NCBI GenBank assembly: GCA_910588145.1
Contig: CAJUPO010000007.1
Location: 69,207 to 133,206 of the forward strand
Length of the DNA stretch: 64,000 nt
DNA from: an uncultured Oscillospiraceae bacterium
Lineage (GTDB): Bacteria > Bacillota > Clostridia > Oscillospirales > Ruminococcaceae
Direction of reading: 5' to 3'
The notes under the pieces: model-generated
Told to the model about the DNA's origin: nothing
Database searches by the model: none
Seen by the model: the letters and a program-made list of their open reading frames with translations, nothing else
Part shown: positions 16,583 to 25,188 of the stretch, piece by piece
Layout: each line of letters opens with the position of its first letter
How positions within the stretch are numbered: the first letter of the stretch is position 1
Translations under genes and position numbers: made by a program

Positions 16583-17800
16583 AGCAAAATAAAGTGATCC
16601 GCATACCACAAGCAATGCGGATTTTTCTTTCGCATATTCGATTGCCTTTTTCATTCCCGTAATATAGTCTGAATTTTCATTGGAACATTCAAAGCATTCA
16701 GCAAGAACACTCGCTTCAACTGCGTTTTCGTCAAAACCGTCAACACAAAACGCATAATCAAAAATTTCCGACAGACGCTTGCCGGCATATTTATAATTCT
16801 TGCCTTTAACCATTCCAACAATGCCTATAATTGATTTATTTTTTTCAAGTTTCAATACATTTATAAGTGAATCAATTCCCGCTTCATTATGACCGCCGTC
16901 TATTATAATTTCAGGCTCCTTATTTACAACTTCGATCCTTGAAACAACTGACGCCTGCCTGAGTCCTGTATAAATACTTTTATTATCTAACTCAAAACCC
17001 CGAGCGCCAATAATATCTGCTGCTTCTAAAGCTGTAACAGCATTGAGAACCTGATGAAATCCAGGCATATTAATGCGGTACTTTTCTCCTTTGTATGCAA
17101 ATTCCGTACCGCTAAGTTCTTCGATATAAATCTCAATATCTTTTGATTCGGGAATAATTATGGGACTATCGTTTTCTTCTGCATTTTTTCTGACGATCTC
17201 CTCAACAGACTGCTTATTCTGCGCCGATAAAATACAAGGACAGCCCGGTTTTATAATGCCAGCTTTCTGCTTTGCAATTTCCTCGACAGTTTCTCCGAGA
17301 ACCTGCATATGGTCAAGGGAAACTGAAGTAATGATTGATACAATAGGATTCTTGATTATATTGGTTGCGTCAAGTCTGCCTCCTAAGCCCGTTTCAAGGC
17401 AGACAATATCACACTTATGCCTTTTAAAATATAAAAAGGCAACAGCAAGTGAAATTTCAAATTGTGAAAAGGGTGCGTCTGCAAAATCTGCAAAAGAGCT
17501 GCATATTTCTGCAAGTTCCTCCTCTGAAATGTTTTTCCTGTTTATACGAATCCGGTCGCAATAGCACTCCATGAACGGTGAAGTAAACTGTCCGGTTTTA
17601 TACCCAGCTTCTATAAGAATCTCAGAACAGTATTCAAGAACTGATCCTTTTCCATTAGTACCGGCAATGTGAATAAATTTAAGGGAATCCTGAGGATTAC
17701 CTATCTTATCAAGCAACTGTTTTATTCGTGAAAGGTCTTCTACCTTTTTACCAGATCTGCTGAAACTATTAATAAACTCCATTGCTTCATCAAAATTCAT
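16556..17800 (-). CDS. folC: Bifunctional folylpolyglutamate/dihydrofolate synthase
   Basis: 414 residues from the ATG at 17800 (GGAG 6 nt upstream; longer forms lack a ribosome site). The P-loop KFIHIAGTNGKGSVLEYC (about 41-58) and the SLDHMQVLGETVEEIAKQKA segment (about 155-174) are FolC/Mur-ligase landmarks; the latter region carries the catalytic, carbamylated Lys area. VEIIIDGGHNEAGIDSL-type sequence (IIDGGHNEAG) marks the C-terminal domain. The enzyme adds glutamate to dihydropteroate or tetrahydrofolate with ATP in the cytoplasm. It has its own consensus promoter. Confidence 0.93.
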   Translation of the reverse strand: MNFDEAMEFINSFSRSGKKVEDLSRIKQLLDKIGNPQDSLKFIHIAGTNGKGSVLEYCSEILIEAGYKTGQFTSPFMECYCDRIRINRKNISEEELAEICSSFADFADAPFSQFEISLAVAFLYFKRHKCDIVCLETGLGGRLDATNIIKNPIVSIITSVSLDHMQVLGETVEEIAKQKAGIIKPGCPCILSAQNKQSVEEIVRKNAEENDSPIIIPESKDIEIYIEELSGTEFAYKGEKYRINMPGFHQVLNAVTALEAADIIGARGFELDNKSIYTGLRQASVVSRIEVVNKEPEIIIDGGHNEAGIDSLINVLKLEKNKSIIGIVGMVKGKNYKYAGKRLSEIFDYAFCVDGFDENAVEASVLAECFECSNENSDYITGMKKAIEYAKEKSALLVVCGSLYFASAVRRFCL

Positions 17801-17873
17801 GCCGTTCTCCATTTCCGAATAAAATAAAATTCCCCTTATTATGTGCGGGTATGTTTGTAACAAATTTAATTTT

Positions 17874-17902
17874 ATTATATCCTATAAAAGAATTTATGTC
17901 AA
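17874..17902 (-). promoter_or_regulatory. Promoter of folC
   Basis: Minus strand TTGACA (17897-17902), a 17-bp spacer, TATAAT (17874-17879); a perfect match. It lies in the 3' side of the methyltransferase gene's downstream gap. Confidence 0.85.
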
Positions 17903-17913
17903 GCAGGCGGGTT

Positions 17914-18579
17914 TTATTTTATAGCTAATATACCTACCTGCATATATGAACACCAAAAAATTTCTGCATTTTTGAATCCGCACTTATTTAAAATTTTGAT
18001 TTGTTCCTTAATGGTAACAGGAAAATATTTTATATTATATCTTAAAATATGCTTTTCACATTCTTCTTCACTTTTTCCATTCATATACTGATAATGTTTC
18101 CAGCGATCTAAATACAAGGATTTATGCACTTCATTATCAGGTGCGAAATTTTCAACTGTAAAATATAATCCATCTTTTTTTAAAGCATTATAACAATTTT
18201 TTACACTAATGAGCCTTTCTTCATAGGATAAGTAATGATTTACGAGAATTGCAGTTATAACATCAAATTCTGAAATATAATCTATTTTTTGTACTGATTT
18301 TTCCAAAAACTTAATATTTGAAAAAGCATTACGCTTCTTAGCCGCTTTCAGCATTTCAGAAGATATATCACAGCAAATCATCTTTTTAATCTTAAGCTTT
18401 TCAAAAGCGTTTTCAGCCATTTTTCCTGTTCCGCAGCCAATATCAAGCCATGATACCGGTTTATGTAATGCAATGGCTGTAATGTCAGTTATCTGTTGAA
18501 AGAAGTCTTCATAATATGGCAGGGTTATAGCTATACCTTTATCGTATTCTGAGGGTATAAACGCTTGTTTTTCAATCAT
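17914..18579 (-). CDS. Class I SAM-dependent methyltransferase
   Basis: 221 residues. SAM-binding motif I is WLDIGCGTGKMAENAF (about 44-59), followed by MICCDISSEML (motif II Asp) and FDVITAILVNHYLSYEE (motif IV). The fold is that of Methyltransf_11/12/25 enzymes that methylate small molecules. The substrate is unknown. It starts 8 bp after the CAT-like acetyltransferase gene and shares its promoter, so the two probably form a small modification or resistance unit. The C-terminal NAEIFWCSYMQVGILAIK is common in this subfamily. Confidence 0.85.
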   Translation of the reverse strand: MIEKQAFIPSEYDKGIAITLPYYEDFFQQITDITAIALHKPVSWLDIGCGTGKMAENAFEKLKIKKMICCDISSEMLKAAKKRNAFSNIKFLEKSVQKIDYISEFDVITAILVNHYLSYEERLISVKNCYNALKKDGLYFTVENFAPDNEVHKSLYLDRWKHYQYMNGKSEEECEKHILRYNIKYFPVTIKEQIKILNKCGFKNAEIFWCSYMQVGILAIK

Positions 18580-18587
18580 TTCAACAC

Positions 18588-19208
18588 CTACTCAAAATTA
18601 TCCAAATACTTTTGCAGTTTATCCGCAAGCTTACCGATATGCACTCCGTCAACAAAGGAATGATGAACCTGTACTGAAAAAGGCATTAATACTTTCCCAT
18701 CCCTTTCATAGAACTTACCCCAGTCAAACAACGGCGTAGCATTATCCTTTTTTCCTGAGTCGGTATGTGAAATATGAGTAAAGGAAACCCATGGAAAAGA
18801 AGAAAACTGATAAATATCATTTCCCATTGGTTCAGTGAAATACGCCGTCTGATTTTCTTCTGTTTCCTTTGCAAGCTCAACATATTCCTCAATACTGTCC
18901 TGCATAGGAACATTTACTACCTTAAATAATTCAGTGTCCTTATTAAGATAAGTAAAGGAAGTATTTATTGTTTTAAAAACAGCCGGCTTTCCATCTACAA
19001 AACGACAACGGAATGCTTCAATCTCATTTGCACATTTTGTAACGGCATAAACAAATGAAAATGTAAATGAATATCCTCTCTTTTTTATCTTTTCCAGAAA
19101 ATTTGTTATATCAACATCATATGTTACGCAATATTGAGGCTGAACACTGTTTCTGAATATCTCATAATGCATGGCTCTTTCCCATACAGATAAATCAATA
19201 AACTTCAT
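18588..19208 (-). CDS. Chloramphenicol acetyltransferase-family protein (CAT-like)
   Basis: 206 residues, the length of classical CatA. MKFIDLSVWERAMHYEIFRN is the typical start, and VQVHHSFVDGVHIGKLAD (about 180-197) contains the catalytic HHxxxDG motif. FRCRFVDGKPAVF and SFTYLNKDTELF also match the CAT fold, a trimer that acetylates chloramphenicol or other acceptors from acetyl-CoA. Many genomic CAT-like proteins in Clostridia do not confer resistance, so the substrate is open. It has a near-consensus promoter and a strong AAGGAGG site, and it lies just 3' of tRNA-Leu. Confidence 0.85.
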   Translation of the reverse strand: MKFIDLSVWERAMHYEIFRNSVQPQYCVTYDVDITNFLEKIKKRGYSFTFSFVYAVTKCANEIEAFRCRFVDGKPAVFKTINTSFTYLNKDTELFKVVNVPMQDSIEEYVELAKETEENQTAYFTEPMGNDIYQFSSFPWVSFTHISHTDSGKKDNATPLFDWGKFYERDGKVLMPFSVQVHHSFVDGVHIGKLADKLQKYLDNFE

Positions 19209-19240
19209 AAGGCTCTTATCCTCCTTTTTATTATTATTTA

Positions 19241-19269
19241 ATAATACCCTCTTATCACAACATTGTCAA
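19241..19269 (-). promoter_or_regulatory. Promoter of the CAT-like/methyltransferase unit
   Basis: Minus strand TTGACA (19264-19269), a 17-bp spacer, TATTAT (19241-19246), about 30 bp upstream of the start codon. Confidence 0.8.
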
Positions 19270-19326
19270 TATATTTTAACATGGATGTGCGGTGGGCGCT
19301 GCATAAAATTGCAGATCATAAAGAAA

Positions 19327-19363
19327 AGCCCGCAAACCCCGATATATCAAGGGTTTACGAGCT
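19327..19363 (-). terminator. Terminator of tRNA-Leu
   Basis: 13-bp arms (19327-19339, 19351-19363) with two G-U pairs. On the minus strand TTTTC follows. It starts ten bases after the tRNA 3' end. Confidence 0.85.
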
Positions 19364-19372
19364 GTTAAGGTC

Positions 19373-19459
19373 TGGTGCCGGAAGCGGGGGTCGAACCCGC
19401 ACGGTGTCGCCACCACTGGATTTTGAGTCCAGCACGTCTGCCAATTCCATCATTCCGGC
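19373..19459 (-). tRNA. tRNA-Leu (anticodon CAA)
   Basis: 87 nt including an encoded CCA. Acceptor arms GCCGGAA/TTCCGGC pair fully. The anticodon stem CTGGA/TCCAG encloses loop CTCAAAA with anticodon CAA. GGTTCGA marks the T-loop, and a long variable arm is present as in class II tRNAs. It reads UUG codons. Confidence 0.97.
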
Positions 19460-19468
19460 TTAATTTTA

Positions 19469-19497
19469 ATTATACCACAAATAAAAATTATTGTCAA
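19469..19497 (-). promoter_or_regulatory. Promoter of tRNA-Leu
   Basis: Minus strand TTGACA (19492-19497), a 17-bp spacer, TATAAT (19469-19474); a perfect match, 10 bp before the tRNA 5' end. Confidence 0.9.
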
Positions 19498-19544
19498 GAA
19501 AAAAGTTTAAATAAGAATTTATGAAGTTTTTTTATACATAGCTA

Positions 19545-19595
19545 TTGACAATGCAAATAAAATATGCTATTATACTAATGCAGTTAGTTAGTATA
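19545..19595 (+). promoter_or_regulatory. Promoter with overlapping operator of the YtrA-type ABC operon
   Basis: TTGACA (19545-19550), a 17-bp spacer, TATTAT (19568-19573). An exact inverted repeat TATACTAA-N9-TTAGTATA (19571-19578 and 19588-19595) overlaps the -10 and the start site. This is the expected place for a GntR/YtrA repressor to block its own operon. Confidence 0.8.
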
Positions 19596-19627
19596 GTAAT
19601 TAACCACTAAAGAAAGCTGGTGATATA

Positions 19628-19999
19628 TTGTATTTAAATTTAAATGACGGTAAGCCCATATTTATACAAATTGCAGAGGGAATTGAAGATGCTATTCTTA
19701 CTGATTCATTTCCGGAAGAGAGCCAGATACCATCTATAACAGAATTTTCGGTTATGTATAAAATCAATCCCGCTACTGCATTAAAAGGAATAAATATGCT
19801 TGTTGACGAAAAGATCATATATAAAAAAAGAGGTGTTGGTATGTTTGTATCATCCGGTGCAAAGCAAAAGCTAAATATAAAAAGACGAAATGCCTTTTTT
19901 GACAGCTATATAAAAACAATGCTCGAAGAAGCAAGCCGTCTTGGCATAACCAAAGAAGAGATAATAAAGTTACTTGAAGAAAAAGGAGAACAAATATGA
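19628..19999 (+). CDS. GntR family regulator, YtrA subfamily
   Basis: 123 residues, as expected for the short YtrA group. LNLNDGKPIFIQIAEGIEDA opens the winged helix-turn-helix (about 3-70), with FSVMYKINPATALKGINMLV as the recognition part; the C-terminal helix pair mediates dimerisation. The start is TTG with GGTGAT upstream, and the peptide then lines up with other YtrA proteins. The stop overlaps the ATPase start by 4 bp (ATGA). It probably represses the operon through the repeat at 19571-19595; in relatives, release follows cell-wall antibiotics. Confidence 0.9.
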   Translation: MYLNLNDGKPIFIQIAEGIEDAILTDSFPEESQIPSITEFSVMYKINPATALKGINMLVDEKIIYKKRGVGMFVSSGAKQKLNIKRRNAFFDSYIKTMLEEASRLGITKEEIIKLLEEKGEQI

Positions 20000-20847
20000 A
20001 CTGCATTGAAATAAAAAATGTTACTAAAGATTTTAAAAACACCCGTGCTTTAGATAACATTAATCTAAAGTTTGAAGAAAATAAAATTTACGGTCTTTTA
20101 GGAAGAAACGGCGCCGGTAAGTCAACCCTTCTTAAAATTATTTCAAATCGTATTTTTACCGATTCAGGAAGCATTACAGTAAACGGAAAAAATACCTGCG
20201 AAAATGATTCGTCTCAGCGTAAGATTTATCTTATGAACGAAAGCAATCTGTATCCACCGAAAATGAAAATTAAAAAAGCATTCCAGGTAACTGCAAGTTT
20301 TTATCCCGACTTTGATTTTGAATATGCAAACAAGCTTGCAGAATTATTTAATCTTAACGTCAACAAACAAATACGTTCGCTGTCTACAGGATATACTTCA
20401 ATCTTTAAGGTAATAACTGCGCTCTCTGTAAATACACCATATGTTTTCATGGACGAACCGATATTAGGTCTTGATGCAAATCACAGAGAATTATTTTATA
20501 AATGCCTCCTTGAAAAGTACGCAGATAATCCGTTTTGCTGCATAATCTCCACACATATAATTGAGGAAGTTGCTGGAATAATCGAAAACGTAGTAATTAT
20601 AAAAAACGGCAGTATTATCCGTGATACAAGCTGCGAGGAACTGCTCAGTGAAGGATATACCATTTCAGGACCGGCAGCCCTTGCTGACAAGCTTGCAGAA
20701 GGAAAGAACATTATCGGCAGTGATTCAATAGGCGGACTGAAAAATATTTACATTGCAGGAAAAAATGATATAACAGAAATTCCTGTAGGAATTGAAATAG
20801 TTTCTATGGATCTTCAAAAGCTATTTGTACAGCTTACCAACTCATAA
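19996..20847 (+). CDS. ABC transporter ATP-binding protein (YtrB-like)
   Basis: 283 residues. Walker A is GLLGRNGAGKSTLLK (about 34-48), Walker B YVFMDEPILGLD (about 150-161), and the switch His is in IISTHIIEEV. The signature motif is LSTGYTS rather than LSGGQ, which is common in the YtrB/bacitracin-type exporters of Clostridia. The C-terminal 60 residues lack further motifs. It pairs with the permease 18 bp downstream to form an exporter at the membrane. The substrate is unknown. Confidence 0.9.
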   Translation: MNCIEIKNVTKDFKNTRALDNINLKFEENKIYGLLGRNGAGKSTLLKIISNRIFTDSGSITVNGKNTCENDSSQRKIYLMNESNLYPPKMKIKKAFQVTASFYPDFDFEYANKLAELFNLNVNKQIRSLSTGYTSIFKVITALSVNTPYVFMDEPILGLDANHRELFYKCLLEKYADNPFCCIISTHIIEEVAGIIENVVIIKNGSIIRDTSCEELLSEGYTISGPAALADKLAEGKNIIGSDSIGGLKNIYIAGKNDITEIPVGIEIVSMDLQKLFVQLTNS

Positions 20848-20865
20848 ACGAAAGGATTAGTTATT

Positions 20866-21609
20866 ATGACAACAATAAAACCCTTGTATAAGTATATCAT
20901 GAAAAATAATTTGAAAAGTATATTTATTTTTTATATTATAATGACAGTTATTATTCATATCGGATTTTTTATTTGTAAATTAAGCAACGGAAGTTCCGGG
21001 GGAATGGGCGGAATGGAAATAGCAACTATAATTTTACTGTTTTCCTTAGTACTATGCAGTTACCGTGAAACAATAAACCTTTCAGTTCAGTGCGGCGTAT
21101 CCCGAAAAACAGTATTTATAAGTTCACTGCTTGCATTTATTACCTGCGGCATTATTACCGGTACAATGGATCTGCTTCTCTCATTACTGGGTAATTTCTA
21201 TGAAAGCCATATAGGTTCATTTACCTACGATAGTATGTACGAACAAACTTTTATGAAAGTTGATGTTATTCCGGAATTTAACGATTATATCAAAGTACTG
21301 CTTATGTGTATAGGCGTAAACACTGCTGCCCTTATTATAGCTTTTCTTATAGGAGCGCTGAATTACCGTCTCAGCAAGACAATGAAAGTTATTATCCCAT
21401 TATCAATTTTTGTATTTATATTTCTTATTTTCCCAATTGTAGATTACACTGTCTTTGATATGGAAATTTCTGAACATATGCTTAAACTCTTACTGTGGAC
21501 ATTTACATCAGTTTCTCATACGTTAATTATTGCCGCTGTAACAATTTTAACAGCACTTTCACTGACTTATCTGTTCATAAGACGTGTAAAAATTGATGAT
21601 AAAAGATAA
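20866..21609 (+). CDS. ABC transporter permease, six transmembrane segments
   Basis: 247 residues with hydrophobic segments near 18-37, 54-70, 87-112, 145-165, 178-195 and 208-235. It starts MTTIKPLYKYIMKNNLKSIF and ends in a basic tail, as in ABC-2-like permeases linked to YtrB-type ATPases. No substrate motif is seen. It is the last gene of the operon; a hairpin terminator follows within 15 bp. Confidence 0.85.
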   Translation: MTTIKPLYKYIMKNNLKSIFIFYIIMTVIIHIGFFICKLSNGSSGGMGGMEIATIILLFSLVLCSYRETINLSVQCGVSRKTVFISSLLAFITCGIITGTMDLLLSLLGNFYESHIGSFTYDSMYEQTFMKVDVIPEFNDYIKVLLMCIGVNTAALIIAFLIGALNYRLSKTMKVIIPLSIFVFIFLIFPIVDYTVFDMEISEHMLKLLLWTFTSVSHTLIIAAVTILTALSLTYLFIRRVKIDDKR

Positions 21610-21623
21610 CAAAATATAAAAAT

Positions 21624-21657
21624 AAAGCCATGTTAGTTTTTAAACTCCCATGGCTTT
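21624..21657. terminator. Bidirectional terminator
   Basis: AAAGCCATG (21624-21632) and its exact complement (21649-21657) flank a 16-nt loop. It lies between the convergent permease and DUF4832-dockerin genes. Confidence 0.8.
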
Positions 21658-21666
21658 TAATTTAAT

Positions 21667-24624
21667 TTATTTAGAAAGAAAACGTTTCAGCAAAATTAAG
21701 TCAAATACATTTACGGTTGAATCCTTATTTATATCAGCTACGTCCCCGTCAATATTATTGCTTCCGGTTAGAAGCCATTGCGAAAGCGCCTTATAATCCA
21801 AGTTATCTGTTTTTCCGTCCGAATTAACGTCGCCGAACAGCCTTTCAGACTTTATTGTTATAACGGTATAATCTGTATCCTTTAAAATCTTTTCTATTGC
21901 ACTTCCCTCATAAACATAAAGAACAGTACCCTTATAAAACGCATTTTTACCTATGCTTTTAACTGTATCAGGAAGAATCGCTTCACGCACACGTATATTT
22001 GAACCAAAGGCGTTGTCTGATATTCCTGTTACCTTATAGTCTTTTCCTCCGCTTGTAACATAAGCAGGAATAATAATACTTCCGCTTTCGGAAAATGCAC
22101 TGTTGTTTTCCCATGCGCTTCCATCCCCTGCAGCAGCCGTTAAGGTAGTTTCATCAAGCTTGTATCTGATTCCCTGACTGTCCATTCCATTTTGAAGTTC
22201 ATATTTAACCTCGTTAAAATCTGTTGCAGTCTTGTCATATTCATAGTAAGGATAAAGTTCAATTTCCCCAAGAGCAATAAAATCCTCATTTATGATACAT
22301 GATTTATCATCTTTTTTAGTTGTAAAACCGACAAAGGTATAAACTCCGCCGTTCTTATCCGTATACTGACGTTCAAATTCCTTATTCAGAAGTGAAAGCG
22401 CTGTTTCAGCATTTGTATTAACTATGTTCTGCTTTTTTACATCAGTAAAGCCATAGCTTCCGCTGTATGTAACATCTCCGGACGGAAGATGATATGTTAC
22501 ATTATACCCTTCCGGAGAGCCCTCAACAAATCCGACAGGTGTTATTTTAACTCCGCTGTTTCCGTTCATCTGAGTATAAGTTTTATCGCTCCAGAAGTTT
22601 CTGCTGTCATTAAAACTAAATCCTGTCAGCTTTGTAAGTCCAGCTGTTGCCGCCTTATCAAAATTAAAAACTGCCGAATAAAACGGTACGCTTAAAGCAT
22701 AATAGCCGTCCTGTGAAATTTCCTGATTTCTGATATTTAGACCATAGGTTGTGTAAGCGCTTGAATATCCGGAATTATTATCAGTGAATGAAAGATACCA
22801 CTTTCCTAACTGCATTGGTTCTGTAACACCGCTTATTTTATAAAGAAATGTAAATCCGTAATGATCGTTTTCAGTGAAGGTATAATTTCTGTCTAAAAGT
22901 GAAACCTTACCGGAATTGTCAACTTCAAATTCTGCCGGATTTTCAGGATAATAACCAGGCGCTCTCTTATCATCATATTTTACCTTTTCCTTATCTGCTT
23001 CACCGGAAATATTTATGGACCCCATGTAATTCGCCTGAAGCATCTCATCATACTGAAGCTCCTCATTTGCAAAACGGTTGCAGAAAAGCGTATCATACTG
23101 TGCGTCATCATTGGGTGCAGAAATGCGCAGATAAACCTTCCATTCTCCGCCGGACATAGTCTTCGGAAGATTTACTTCAACCTTTTCATTATTTGCCGTT
23201 CCTGACATCCAGTTTCCGGCGTTTATATCGGTTGTATAGGTATATGTAACATTTCCGTTTGATAATAAAACTTCTACTTCCTTATCCTTTGGCGCTTCTG
23301 AAAATCCCGTATTGTCAACAGTAAATTCCATATTCAGCTTTTCACCCGGATCAGCTGATTCTGTTATTGCAGATGAACGCAGTACAAAACGATAGCCTAA
23401 GTGCGCTCTCATATACTGCCAAACGGTTTCTCCGTAAAATGCACTGTTATCGCATTCTGTTCCCAGCTTTTCATCAAGGGCACTGTCAAAAGTAAAATCA
23501 TCATAGCCCATCCATTTCCATGAAGCTGTATATTTACCGTCCTTTTCAGTCACCGAACCATCATAGTTAAAATTGCCCAGTCCCATTTTCTGATAAAGCG
23601 CTCCTACCTTATCAAGTCTTACCTGAGCTTCATCTCTTGTGTTAAAAGATTCCGAAACGCTTCTGGTTCTGTAAATGTTTCCGTTTATTCTCATAAGATT
23701 AGAATAATACATTTCCGGAAGTGCATTCTGCGGCTGCCATGTATCATAACCCAAGCGAAATTCATCTGCTCCGGAAAATTCACCGCCGTATGACGCTGCA
23801 CCGGCAAGCCACTCCAATTCACCTTTACGATTAGAAAATGTACCAAGATCGCTGTCAGAGCCCATATAACCGTCATTGTAAAGACCAATCTGCTTCGCCC
23901 TTGCGGCAAGTACGGGATCTTCAATATTATATGACATATCCGCTGCCGTTGTATTTATTCCGCAGTAAACCGAAAGCCATTCACGCACTGTATTAGGAGT
24001 ACGCACCGCAACTGAAATGCTTGACGGAACTATATCAAGAAATGCGTCAAGCACCTGAGCCTTTTCATTAAGGGAAACATATTTTCCTCCCCACTGTTCG
24101 CCCCATGCGCCTACCATTCCGGTTTCCACAAAAGATACAACATCTTCATATTCATAAAGCAGATTGCTTTCTCCCAACTGGGCGATATGATCAAGAACCT
24201 TTTGGAATGTAAGCGGTTCAGGATTATTAGTTCCGTTACTGTCATATCTTAGTCTTATGCCGGTGGTTACACCGTTCATCCTTGCATTTTTCAAGGATTC
24301 TTCCAGACTTTCAAAAAAAGCGCTGTCAAGATCATAGTCAACGTTCTCTCCGTTCATTGTGCCTGAATACCCGCCTATATCTATGAGTAGAAGTGAAAAT
24401 ACTGACGGATTCACTGTCCAAATCTTGCCAGGCTTTGCGTTTATCCATAAGGCTGAGCTGTATCCGCAGTCACTGTACCCAAGATTATATCCTGTTTGTT
24501 CTTTATAGTTTAAGTCTGAAACCTTTAATTCCCCTGCTGCACTTGCCGGTGAAAAACCGGCTATATTTATAATACTGCAAACAGACGCAATAATTCCAAT
24601 TATTCTTCCGTATTTCTTTTTCAT
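21667..24624 (-). CDS. Large secreted DUF4874/DUF4832 protein with LRR and dockerin
   Basis: 985 residues. A signal peptide (about 1-30) is followed by a DUF4874-type region (about 35-205; LNYKEQTGYNLGYSDCGYSS, GVTTGIRLRYDSNGTNN) and a DUF4832-type region (about 215-520). Then comes a beta-sandwich carbohydrate-binding-like part (about 530-700), one LRR_5 unit (ISDNAFGSNIRVREAILPD) and a type I dockerin (GDVNSDGKTDNLDYKALSQW, ADINKDSTVNVFDLILLKRF). DUF4832 proteins look like TIM-barrel glycoside hydrolases, but activity is unproven. The dockerin differs from the two at 6.9-9.6 kb, so it may bind another cohesin. It ends an operon with a nitroreductase and a Pro-tRNA deacylase. Confidence 0.85.
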   Translation of the reverse strand: MKKKYGRIIGIIASVCSIINIAGFSPASAAGELKVSDLNYKEQTGYNLGYSDCGYSSALWINAKPGKIWTVNPSVFSLLLIDIGGYSGTMNGENVDYDLDSAFFESLEESLKNARMNGVTTGIRLRYDSNGTNNPEPLTFQKVLDHIAQLGESNLLYEYEDVVSFVETGMVGAWGEQWGGKYVSLNEKAQVLDAFLDIVPSSISVAVRTPNTVREWLSVYCGINTTAADMSYNIEDPVLAARAKQIGLYNDGYMGSDSDLGTFSNRKGELEWLAGAASYGGEFSGADEFRLGYDTWQPQNALPEMYYSNLMRINGNIYRTRSVSESFNTRDEAQVRLDKVGALYQKMGLGNFNYDGSVTEKDGKYTASWKWMGYDDFTFDSALDEKLGTECDNSAFYGETVWQYMRAHLGYRFVLRSSAITESADPGEKLNMEFTVDNTGFSEAPKDKEVEVLLSNGNVTYTYTTDINAGNWMSGTANNEKVEVNLPKTMSGGEWKVYLRISAPNDDAQYDTLFCNRFANEELQYDEMLQANYMGSINISGEADKEKVKYDDKRAPGYYPENPAEFEVDNSGKVSLLDRNYTFTENDHYGFTFLYKISGVTEPMQLGKWYLSFTDNNSGYSSAYTTYGLNIRNQEISQDGYYALSVPFYSAVFNFDKAATAGLTKLTGFSFNDSRNFWSDKTYTQMNGNSGVKITPVGFVEGSPEGYNVTYHLPSGDVTYSGSYGFTDVKKQNIVNTNAETALSLLNKEFERQYTDKNGGVYTFVGFTTKKDDKSCIINEDFIALGEIELYPYYEYDKTATDFNEVKYELQNGMDSQGIRYKLDETTLTAAAGDGSAWENNSAFSESGSIIIPAYVTSGGKDYKVTGISDNAFGSNIRVREAILPDTVKSIGKNAFYKGTVLYVYEGSAIEKILKDTDYTVITIKSERLFGDVNSDGKTDNLDYKALSQWLLTGSNNIDGDVADINKDSTVNVFDLILLKRFLSK

Positions 24625-24642
24625 AAAACGCTCCTATTAATA

Positions 24643-25164
24643 TCACTCTGCAAAATAAATGTAATTTTCCTTTCTTGGAGCAGTAATCGGTTCTTCACCG
24701 TCTGCATAACCAAGAATACAATGTCCGATTCCTTCATAGTTGCCGTCTATACCGAGAGTTTTGAGAATTTCTTTTCCCTCTGGACTTTCAAATTCTTCCT
24801 TTGCACGGTGAATCCAGCAGCTTCCTATTCCCAGAGCATGAGCCGCCTGCATAAGATTACCCATTACAAGGCTTCCGTCATATAAATAAGTCGGTACAGA
24901 CTTGTCTGCAAGTACTATTAAAACAACGGGAGCGCCGTAAAACGGATCATTATCTGTTCCCATTATTTTTGCATTCATTTCAGAAAGCTTATCCCGCAAA
25001 GCTTTATTTGTTACAGCTACTATAATCGGTGACATTTTGTTTCTTCCCGTTGCGGCATATGTTCCGGCTTCTGCAATTTTTTTAATAATATCTGCCGGAA
25101 TCATATCAGGCTTATATTTCCGTATACTTCTTCTTGTCAGCATATTTTCAATAGCTGGATTCAT
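24643..25164 (-). CDS. Nitroreductase family protein
   Basis: 173 residues. MNPAIENMLTRRSIRKYKPD carries the RRSIR FMN-phosphate-binding motif. DGSLVMGNLMQAAHALGIGS and the CILGYADGEEP segment are family landmarks. It is an FMN-dependent, NAD(P)H-using oxidoreductase acting as a dimer in the cytoplasm; the substrate is unknown. The ATG at 25164 is chosen because AAGGAG is 7 nt away, while an earlier ATG almost touches it. It lies between the Pro-tRNA deacylase-like gene (24 bp) and the DUF4832 gene (18 bp). Confidence 0.9.
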   Translation of the reverse strand: MNPAIENMLTRRSIRKYKPDMIPADIIKKIAEAGTYAATGRNKMSPIIVAVTNKALRDKLSEMNAKIMGTDNDPFYGAPVVLIVLADKSVPTYLYDGSLVMGNLMQAAHALGIGSCWIHRAKEEFESPEGKEILKTLGIDGNYEGIGHCILGYADGEEPITAPRKENYIYFAE

Positions 25165-25188
25165 AAACATTCTCCTTAATAAAATAAT

